64,000 nt of DNA, taken from positions 186,001 to 250,000 of the forward strand of contig CAKZJV010000009.1 of NCBI GenBank assembly GCA_937120475.1, written 5' to 3'. This DNA comes from an uncultured Cryomorphaceae bacterium. Its GTDB lineage: Bacteria > Bacteroidota > Bacteroidia > Flavobacteriales > Schleiferiaceae. Every line of letters begins with the position of its first letter. Positions within the stretch are counted from its first letter, which is position 1. Of the stretch, positions 58,320-64,000 are shown in pieces. Both the position numbers and the translations under genes were made by a program. The notes under the pieces are model-generated. The model did not search any database. It was not told where the DNA came from and saw nothing but the letters and a program-made list of their open reading frames with translations.

Positions 58320-60824
58320 CTAAAGTTTAGCTACCAATTTTACGTTCAGTAACCTTCCGGTAAGAAAGTTGGGAACCGCATACTCACGTGCGGTGCTGAT
58401 ATCCTTCACCCATAAGTAACTTACAGTATTGTTGCGGGCCAAAAGGTTAAATACCTCCAAACCTACCCAAAGGCTTTTAAACTGGTTCAGGAATTGGGAT
58501 TTATAAGTTTTTCCTTCGGCCTTCAACACCTTGCTAAAACCAATGTCGCCCCTGAAGTAGGCCGGCAAGCGGAAATTGCGGTCTTTGGGTTCAGCTTGAG
58601 GAGGACCAAAGGGTAGGCCGGTTCCATAAATCAGGGTAAGGCTCACCCTGAAGGTAGGATCTTTGGGCAGGTAATCCTGGAAGAATATTTTGGCATTGAA
58701 TCGCTGATCGGTAGGGCGTGGGAGTAAACCGGCCCCGTCACCTTCAATATCTTCCTGTATGGAAAGTAGCGACATACTCAACCAGCTATCCACCCCTTTT
58801 ACAAACTCACCATTAATCCGGTAATCGAGGCCGGTGGCATACCCGCTTGAGTTGTTGACAGCGCGATAACGTATCCGCACATTATCAAGATCATAGGGAA
58901 TAAGGTCATTCAGTATTTTATAATACACTTCTGTAACCATCTTGAAAGGACGGTCCCAAATGGTTAACTGGTAATCGTTACCCAGTACAAAGTGTACCGA
59001 CTGCTGTGCCCTGATATTTTCGTTGATACCTCCGTTCAGGTCGCGCATTTCGCGGTAAAAGGCAGGTTGGTAATAAAAGCCGGAGGAAAAGCGGAAAACC
59101 ATATCGCGTTTCCAATCCGGTTTCCAGCTGAAGCTGGCCCTGGGTGAGATCACATTCTGGTTATTAAAACTCCAATAGTGGGTTCTTAAACCTACGTTCA
59201 AAAAATAATCGTGACCGTTTCGTTCAAAAAGCTGGGTGCGTTCCACGTAAGCGGTAATCCGGGAAGATTGCACGGCCACGTCACTTTCAAAACTTTCAAA
59301 AAGTGAAATGCTATCTTCCAGATTATTTACAAATCCCAGGTCGCCACCAATAATTTGTCCATTCTCGTTGGTATCCAAAGCCGTTACCGGAAATGAAAAC
59401 GATGGGTTATTGGGTACGCTGTAGCCAGCGGAATCAATACGTTCCCATTCTTTATAGGTATCAATAATGTCTTCATACTGGTACTTCACACCCCAACGCC
59501 AGGTAATATCCTCATTATCATAAATAGCATCATGAGCTATATTGGCCACTATGGCATCCAGTTTATTACGGGCGTAATTCTGAAACCCTCCTACTCCACG
59601 CAGGAAAGAGATTTCCCCAAAATCATCCGACCCGAGGTTGCTATTTAATTCTCCCAAGCGGTAGGCCCCGATCACATCAAAATATTCCTGCTCCGTAGTT
59701 TGGAATGCACTACCGGTAAATTTCAACTGTAAGTTTTTGCGGGGAGTATAAGTGGTGGATAACGCACCGAAACGGGTAGTGAAATCGTAGTCCTCCTTCC
59801 CATCAAAAAATACCTGCAAACGAAGAGCTTCCTGGAAGGTACCGAAGTCGGTGGTACGGGTATCCGGAATAACCTCATACTGGTTTCTGGAAAAGTTCCC
59901 GAGAAAGCTTATTTCCACCTCATCATTAAGGTAGTAGGTCAAATAGGCTTGAACATCCGTAAAGCGGGGGCGAAAATCAGCCTCAGTATCCAAAGACCCC
60001 AGCAATATCTGGTTAGTGCGGTAACGAGCGCCTACAATAGCGGAAAGTCGTTTTTTGAACATCAGGTCTTCATACACCAAATTACCTCCCAGCAGACTTC
60101 CTTCAAGGGTCATCCCAAAATCATCGGGCTGGCGATAAGTAATATCTAAAACCGAAGAAAGCTTATCCCCGTAACGGGCTTCAAAGCCCCCGGCTGAAAA
60201 CTTGATGTTTTGTACCATTTGGGAGTTGATAAAACTCAAACCTTCCTGCTGGCCATTGCGCACCAGGAAGGGGCGGTACACTTCTATGCCGTTCACGTAC
60301 ACCAGGTTTTCATCAAAATTCCCCCCCCGAACGGAGTACTGCGAACTCAATTCATTGTAACTGCTTACCCCGGGCAGGGTTTTTATAATACCTTCCACAT
60401 CCGAACCCGGTCCTACAAAAGCCTCCACGTCTTTTTTACTGATACCCACCTGGTTTTCAAAGCGTGCCTTTTTATCCACCACATCAATATTATCCAGGAA
60501 GTTGGGAAGTAATGAAAGGTCCTTGTTGATGGTTAATTCCTGACCTTCGTTAATGCTGAACACCGTGGTATCGGGCTTATAGCCGAAACTGGTGAAAAAA
60601 ACGATGAGCTTTTTTCCATCATCGATGTCCAGTTTATAGTTTCCCTCGCTGTTGGTAAGGGTATAAAAATCACCTACCGTAACCCGAACTCCTTCCATAG
60701 GTGAACCTTCAGCATCCTTCACCATACCCTTAATGCGGGTTTGTTGGGCGGAAAGGTTCAATGATCCTAAAGTGAAAAATAAGAGGAAAAGGCCTGGGAG
60801 CAGTGTTGGTAATGATCTCATCAA
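58320..60824 (-). CDS. TonB-dependent outer membrane receptor
   Basis: An 834-residue outer membrane receptor. A signal peptide (1-26, ending LSAQQ) is followed by a carboxypeptidase-regulatory-like domain (about 30-110, IKGMVKDAEGSPMEGVRVTV), a plug (about 125-225: GISKKDVEAFVGPGSDVEGI, YSVRGGNFDENLVYVNGIEV, VQNIKFSAGGFEARYGDKLS) and a long 22-strand-type barrel ending in LNVKLVAKL. No SusD partner or substrate gene is adjacent. The nearest plausible promoter is 105 nt upstream (60930-60937), giving a long leader in which no riboswitch was recognised. Confidence 0.92.
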   Translation of the reverse strand: MMRSLPTLLPGLFLLFFTLGSLNLSAQQTRIKGMVKDAEGSPMEGVRVTVGDFYTLTNSEGNYKLDIDDGKKLIVFFTSFGYKPDTTVFSINEGQELTINKDLSLLPNFLDNIDVVDKKARFENQVGISKKDVEAFVGPGSDVEGIIKTLPGVSSYNELSSQYSVRGGNFDENLVYVNGIEVYRPFLVRNGQQEGLSFINSQMVQNIKFSAGGFEARYGDKLSSVLDITYRQPDDFGMTLEGSLLGGNLVYEDLMFKKRLSAIVGARYRTNQILLGSLDTEADFRPRFTDVQAYLTYYLNDEVEISFLGNFSRNQYEVIPDTRTTDFGTFQEALRLQVFFDGKEDYDFTTRFGALSTTYTPRKNLQLKFTGSAFQTTEQEYFDVIGAYRLGELNSNLGSDDFGEISFLRGVGGFQNYARNKLDAIVANIAHDAIYDNEDITWRWGVKYQYEDIIDTYKEWERIDSAGYSVPNNPSFSFPVTALDTNENGQIIGGDLGFVNNLEDSISLFESFESDVAVQSSRITAYVERTQLFERNGHDYFLNVGLRTHYWSFNNQNVISPRASFSWKPDWKRDMVFRFSSGFYYQPAFYREMRDLNGGINENIRAQQSVHFVLGNDYQLTIWDRPFKMVTEVYYKILNDLIPYDLDNVRIRYRAVNNSSGYATGLDYRINGEFVKGVDSWLSMSLLSIQEDIEGDGAGLLPRPTDQRFNAKIFFQDYLPKDPTFRVSLTLIYGTGLPFGPPQAEPKDRNFRLPAYFRGDIGFSKVLKAEGKTYKSQFLNQFKSLWVGLEVFNLLARNNTVSYLWVKDISTAREYAVPNFLTGRLLNVKLVAKL

Positions 60825-60929
60825 AAAAATCGCTTTCTCTTTTGCTGGACTCTAAAACTTAAAAGTTGCAGCTTTAGTGCCTTTCACCACACATTTAAAT
60901 GGAAATGGGCGGGGAGTTAGAACAGCCGC

Positions 60930-60937
60930 CAAAGATA
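60930..60937 (-). promoter_or_regulatory. Candidate -7 promoter element of the TonB receptor at 58320
   Basis: On the minus strand this is TATCTTTG, 105 nt upstream of the ATG at 60824. The distance makes it less certain than the others. Confidence 0.45.
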
Positions 60938-60960
60938 GATTTTAAAACGAGAAAAGCAGG

Positions 60961-61623
60961 CTAGCGATCTGAGCTGAAGTCGCCCCTTTTAAGTGATGAA
61001 AAGAATTCGGCCCAGGCAAACGGATTGGTTAGCGATCCTAAAATAGCCGCCCCACCATTGGCAAAGCCTTGGTAGCGGCCGTAATTGTAAATATCGCTTT
61101 GTCGCTGCATGATGGCAAAATCCTGTAGCTCTTCAGGGCTATACCCCATTTCTGCCGCACGTGCTTTAAGTTCCTGGATGGCCAGGTTACGCATGGCAAT
61201 ATCTTCCTCGGTTGTGGGCACCCTGCGGGCTAAAAATTCTTCTTTAAAACGGTCGGGGGTCGGCCAGGGGTATAAGGTTACCTCCTCCAATAAAGTAGTG
61301 TCTCTCCTCAGCACCACTTTGGCGAGATATTCCTTTTGGGAAAGGGAATCAGGAACAATCAACGTTTCTTTTTTAAAGCCGATGGCTGAAAACAAAATGG
61401 TATCGTTGGGCAAGGCCGGAAAGGAAAAAAAGCCTTCGGCATTGGTGATAGTACCTTGTTTACGGTTTTTTACTGAAATGTTGGCATAAGGAATAAACTG
61501 CCCCAGGGAGTCGGCCGTAATCACAATTCCCGAGAGTTGTATGGGTTGCTTTTTTTGCGCCTTTAACACAGTGGAGGCCGCAAACAAAATCAGCAAGCTT
61601 AAAATTGAAGCAAATCCCTTCAT
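60961..61623 (-). CDS. Exported carboxypeptidase-regulatory-like domain protein
   Basis: A 220-residue exported protein. The signal peptide is about 1-22 (ending VLKAQ). A CarboxypepD_reg-like beta-sandwich spans about 28-110 (SGIVITADSLGQFIPYANIS, TITNAEGFFSFPALPNDTI, LVPDSLSQKEYLAKVVLRRD). The C-terminal half is charged and helical (RRVPTTEEDIAMRNLAIQEL) and not recognised. Such stand-alone regulatory domains are common beside TonB receptors in this phylum. The start ATG at 61623 follows the promoter at 61647-61654; an in-frame TTG at 61641 is rejected. Confidence 0.8.
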   Translation of the reverse strand: MKGFASILSLLILFAASTVLKAQKKQPIQLSGIVITADSLGQFIPYANISVKNRKQGTITNAEGFFSFPALPNDTILFSAIGFKKETLIVPDSLSQKEYLAKVVLRRDTTLLEEVTLYPWPTPDRFKEEFLARRVPTTEEDIAMRNLAIQELKARAAEMGYSPEELQDFAIMQRQSDIYNYGRYQGFANGGAAILGSLTNPFAWAEFFSSLKRGDFSSDR

Positions 61624-61646
61624 AGATAATTCTGTAAACAAAGGTT

Positions 61647-61654
61647 CAAAAGTA
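61647..61654 (-). promoter_or_regulatory. -7 promoter element of the CarboxypepD_reg gene
   Basis: On the minus strand this is TACTTTTG, 23 nt upstream of the ATG at 61623. It overlaps the end of the upstream peptidase gene region. Confidence 0.55.
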
Positions 61655-61660
61655 ATACTC

Positions 61661-63373
61661 TCAAAAGATCAGCGAATACCGTGCCTCTGATTTATTACCC
61701 ATTTCATCTGTAACGGTTACCATTAGTATATGTTCCCCCGGTTCTAGTTCCAGTCCGCCAAGTGGTATGGTCATCAGGCTATACTTGGCATCGTACTCCA
61801 TTAATACCCAGTTACCATCTATCTCGGCCTTGTATTGTGCTACACCGCTAAAATCATCCGTTGCCTTTAGTTTCAGGAAGGAGTAGCCCGAAACGCGTTT
61901 GCCCTGACTGAAATCCAAAGCACTGATGCGCGGGGGAATACTATCTGCAACCAAAGTAAAATCACCCAACTGCCGTGTGCGGCCTACTACAAAACCACCT
62001 TGCCAGGAGGAGCCTTCATAATCATCAATACGATCACCACTTACACTGGCTACAGCTAGCTTTGTAGGCTTGCCCCTGTAATTGGCCGGTGGTTTTATTT
62101 TGATGTTGTAGTATTCATGGATGGGAATTTCACGGGCTCCCAACTGATAAACCGCGCCCACCGAGCCTTTACAGGGGGCTTTTTCGCGGTACTCAAAAAA
62201 CACATCACGGTATAACGCTCCTTCCGGCAGTACTATCTGTACGTTATCATTTTTAAAATAATTGGTTTGTTTATAACTAAAAACAGGTAATGCGTCTTCA
62301 TCGGTAGCGGCATCTTCAAAATTCCCCATGCCTTTAATATTAAACACCAGTTGGGCCTTATTACCGGCTACATCGCTAACTTCTACTCGTACCTGGTAGG
62401 TGCTGTCTTTAACCAATCCCGGCAAATTCATTTTTTGTTTTATGCCATATACACTCAGGCGATTGTTAGGCTCCAGGTAGAGGCGGTTGAAGGTTCTTCG
62501 GCAACATGCTTTTTGGCCGTAGTCGATATGGCTGTTGATATAACGGGTTTCGTCAAAAGCAAAGGTTTCCATGGCAAAATCATAGTAGGGCTCCCCGGCT
62601 ATCCACATTTTTATGCTGTACACCCCATTTTTGTTGGGAGCACCGTTCAACCGGTCGAAGGTTTGAATAGCGAAGGCCGGGCTGCCCGTAACATCTATTA
62701 CATCGTTGCCGGCCACACGGTACTCACCGTCACTCACTTCAATAAGCCTGAAATTTTCTGATGCCATCAAGTCGTCATCCCTGAACTGATAAACAATGAG
62801 GTCATATAAATCGGGGTGGCGGGTATCTTCAACCTCAAAACCAAAAAATAAGGGATTAATGATTTTTTCGGTCCGGGTATCGCGTATCTCAAAATGCAGA
62901 TGGGGGCCCCCACTTCCCCCGGAATTTCCGGAAAGAGCGATAACATCTCCCTGTTTTACCGGAAACAGGTCGGAGGGAGGGTACAACTCCACCCCAAAAG
63001 ACTTTTGACGGTATTGCTCCTTTTTCACGTATTCGCTAATCTCATCATTAAAACGCTGCAAATGAGCATAAACGGTGGAGTAGCCATTCGGGTGCCTCAC
63101 ATAAAGAGCATTGCCAAAACCGTAGGGTGACACCTTAATGCGATATACCACACCATCCGCCACCGCTTTTACAGGCTGCCCTTCACGTCCGTTGGTTTTA
63201 ATATCTATCCCGGAATGAAAGTGATTGGTACGTAATTCTCCAAAAGTACCGGAAAGGTATAAGGGGATATCCATCGGGGCGATGAAGTAATCCTTAGGGT
63301 ACGGGCTAGTCTGTGCCTGTGCCCTAAAGCAAGAAAATAAGGTAATAAGGACGAGGATAAAAGCTCGGTGCAT
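61661..63373 (-). CDS. M23-family metallopeptidase (LytM/peptidoglycan endopeptidase type)
   Basis: A 570-residue exported protein. The signal peptide is 1-20 (ending RAQAQ). The M23 domain lies near the N-terminus, with the zinc ligands in HFHSGID (about 49-55) and HLHFE near 157, so the active site is complete. The remaining 380 residues contain beta-sandwich-like domains (FSGVAQYKAEIDGNWVLMEY, LEPGEHILMVTVTDEMGNKS), possibly Ig-like modules that position the enzyme on the cell surface. M23 enzymes cut peptide cross-links of peptidoglycan. The N-terminal position of the catalytic domain is less usual than the C-terminal one. Divergent from the zapA unit. Confidence 0.9.
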   Translation of the reverse strand: MHRAFILVLITLFSCFRAQAQTSPYPKDYFIAPMDIPLYLSGTFGELRTNHFHSGIDIKTNGREGQPVKAVADGVVYRIKVSPYGFGNALYVRHPNGYSTVYAHLQRFNDEISEYVKKEQYRQKSFGVELYPPSDLFPVKQGDVIALSGNSGGSGGPHLHFEIRDTRTEKIINPLFFGFEVEDTRHPDLYDLIVYQFRDDDLMASENFRLIEVSDGEYRVAGNDVIDVTGSPAFAIQTFDRLNGAPNKNGVYSIKMWIAGEPYYDFAMETFAFDETRYINSHIDYGQKACCRRTFNRLYLEPNNRLSVYGIKQKMNLPGLVKDSTYQVRVEVSDVAGNKAQLVFNIKGMGNFEDAATDEDALPVFSYKQTNYFKNDNVQIVLPEGALYRDVFFEYREKAPCKGSVGAVYQLGAREIPIHEYYNIKIKPPANYRGKPTKLAVASVSGDRIDDYEGSSWQGGFVVGRTRQLGDFTLVADSIPPRISALDFSQGKRVSGYSFLKLKATDDFSGVAQYKAEIDGNWVLMEYDAKYSLMTIPLGGLELEPGEHILMVTVTDEMGNKSEARYSLIF

Positions 63374-63479
63374 TCAGTTCGGTTTTCTGGTAAAAAGATG
63401 AAATATGGTGAATTTTAATATAATCAATCGCAAAAGAGCTGAATTTGTTTTAGCAGTTTGTTTTGAAGCTGCACCTTCA

Positions 63480-63487
63480 TACTTTTG
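63480..63487 (+). promoter_or_regulatory. -7 promoter element of the coiled-coil/zapA unit
   Basis: TACTTTTG lies 25 nt before the ATG at 63513 and inside a longer upstream open frame, which decides the start in favour of 63513. Confidence 0.6.
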
Positions 63488-63512
63488 CTTACGAAGTTTC
63501 AGAGTTTTTAAC

Positions 63513-63803
63513 ATGTCTGACCTCTTGCAGCGTATTACAAGGATTGAACTGCTTTCTCAGAATTTATTGAAAGCCCACCTTGAATTGCAGGAACAAAATA
63601 AAACCTTGAACCAGAAGATACGGGGGATGGAGTCAGAACTGTACCAAAAAAATTCGGAACTTGCACAACTGGAAAGGGAGCTCAAAACCGCTCGTATTGC
63701 CCAGGGTATCAGCAAGAATAGTGAAGGTGCTGACCTGGCCAAAGCGCAAATAAGTTCCCTAGTGCGGGAAATTGACCGCTGTATTGCGTTATTGAATGAG
63801 TAA
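63513..63803 (+). CDS. Small coiled-coil protein upstream of zapA
   Basis: A 96-residue, almost wholly coiled-coil protein (RIELLSQNLLKAHLELQEQN near 9-28, ELAQLERELKTARIAQG near 51-67) with no signal peptide. It is encoded 11 bp before zapA. Its shape and location suggest a ZapB-like partner of the divisome, but no sequence signature proves this. An in-frame start at 63405 is rejected because the promoter at 63480-63487 falls inside that extension. Confidence 0.8.
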   Translation: MSDLLQRITRIELLSQNLLKAHLELQEQNKTLNQKIRGMESELYQKNSELAQLERELKTARIAQGISKNSEGADLAKAQISSLVREIDRCIALLNE

Positions 63804-63814
63804 TCCTAATTTGA

Positions 63815-64000
63815 TTGTCGGATTATCTTAAAATAAAGGTTTCAATTGCTGACCGGGTTTATCCTCTTACCATCCGTAGGGATGAAGAAGAACAAATCCG
63901 GGCTGCAGCAAAGACCATTGACGGCATCCTGAAGAAATATGAGGAAGGATATGCCGTTAGAGATAAACAGGATCTTTTGGCCATGTGTGCTTTGCAGTTG
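63815..64000 (+). CDS. zapA: Cell division protein ZapA, truncated by the window end
   Basis: The first 62 codons of a ZapA homologue (IKVSIADRVYPLTIRRDEEE, then AAKTIDGILKKYEEGYAVRD and QDLLAMCALQL). ZapA stabilises FtsZ filaments at the division site. The only in-frame start after the preceding stop (TGA at 63812) is TTG at 63815, giving MSDYLKIKV. It runs off the right edge of the window. It follows the coiled-coil gene by 11 bp. Confidence 0.9.
   Translation, partial: MSDYLKIKVSIADRVYPLTIRRDEEEQIRAAAKTIDGILKKYEEGYAVRDKQDLLAMCALQL

Noticed and set aside
1-64000. Mobile elements, prophage genes or CRISPR arrays.
   Set aside because: No transposase, integrase, phage structural gene, terminal repeat pair or regularly spaced repeat array was seen on either strand.

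Overview
The window reads as a chromosomal segment of a Bacteroidota bacterium, most likely Flavobacteriales. Reasons: many TAnnTTTG (-7 type) promoters and almost no Shine-Dalgarno sites; several proteins with type IX secretion (T9SS) C-terminal sorting domains; carboxypeptidase-regulatory/TonB receptors; DUF4295 beside bL33 and bL28; BshB1; the recF-DUF721, TPR-ribH and ftsY-rimO neighbourhoods; and a GldI-like lipoprotein. It is nearly all coding. I saw no insertion sequence, prophage, CRISPR array or rRNA. There is one tRNA (His).

Layout. 0.2-7.1 kb: a Cys-rich secreted protein, a DUF368 (PopT-type) polyprenyl-phosphate transporter, aroE, a DUF349 repeat protein, a small secreted protein and uvrB. 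7.2-18.2 kb: two paralogous signalling pairs (TPR sensor kinase plus LytTR regulator) bracket a T9SS-secreted protein, a TonB-type outer membrane receptor and an unrecognised Gly/Ser/Thr-rich protein. The second kinase has no usable in-frame start codon. 18.2-23.6 kb: three clustered peptidyl-prolyl isomerases (two are cyclophilin-FKBP fusions), an NrnA-like DHH phosphoesterase, a UMF1-type MFS permease and an OB-fold protein. 23.7-26.3 kb: two c-type-cytochrome-like lipoproteins, a YceI protein and a DUF5777 protein; a perfect terminator hairpin sits inside the DUF5777 signal-peptide coding region. 26.3-31 kb: a T9SS protein, a phosphodiesterase-TPR-sulfotransferase fusion and a divergent MacB/FtsX-type permease.

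31-38 kb: rpsF-rpsR-rplI, a DNRLRE/T9SS protein, a split transketolase whose halves are separated by a secreted VWA protein, and an ECF sigma factor with a membrane-anchored anti-sigma-like protein and an exported Spy/LTXXQ-like protein. 38-46.6 kb: tRNA-His, a GT4 glycosyltransferase, bshB1, a lipoprotein, ndk, DUF721-recF, TPR-ribH, rimO and ftsY. 46.7-52.6 kb: mscS, an M48 metalloprotease and a probable outer membrane protein on the opposite strand, lying between ftsY and the DUF4295-rpmG-rpmB-cinA block. 52.7-64 kb: three lipocalin-like lipoproteins, DUF4197 with a decayed tandem copy, a class A PBP, a membrane protein, a TonB receptor, a CarboxypepD_reg protein, an M23 peptidase, and a coiled-coil protein followed by a truncated zapA.

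Most of this is ordinary flavobacterial housekeeping and envelope biology. The points most worth a second look are the start defect of the second kinase, the terminator embedded in the DUF5777 gene, the VWA gene inside the transketolase operon, the phosphodiesterase-TPR-sulfotransferase fusion, and the lipocalin/DUF4197 tandem duplication with its pseudogene. All family assignments come from reading motifs; no database search was run.
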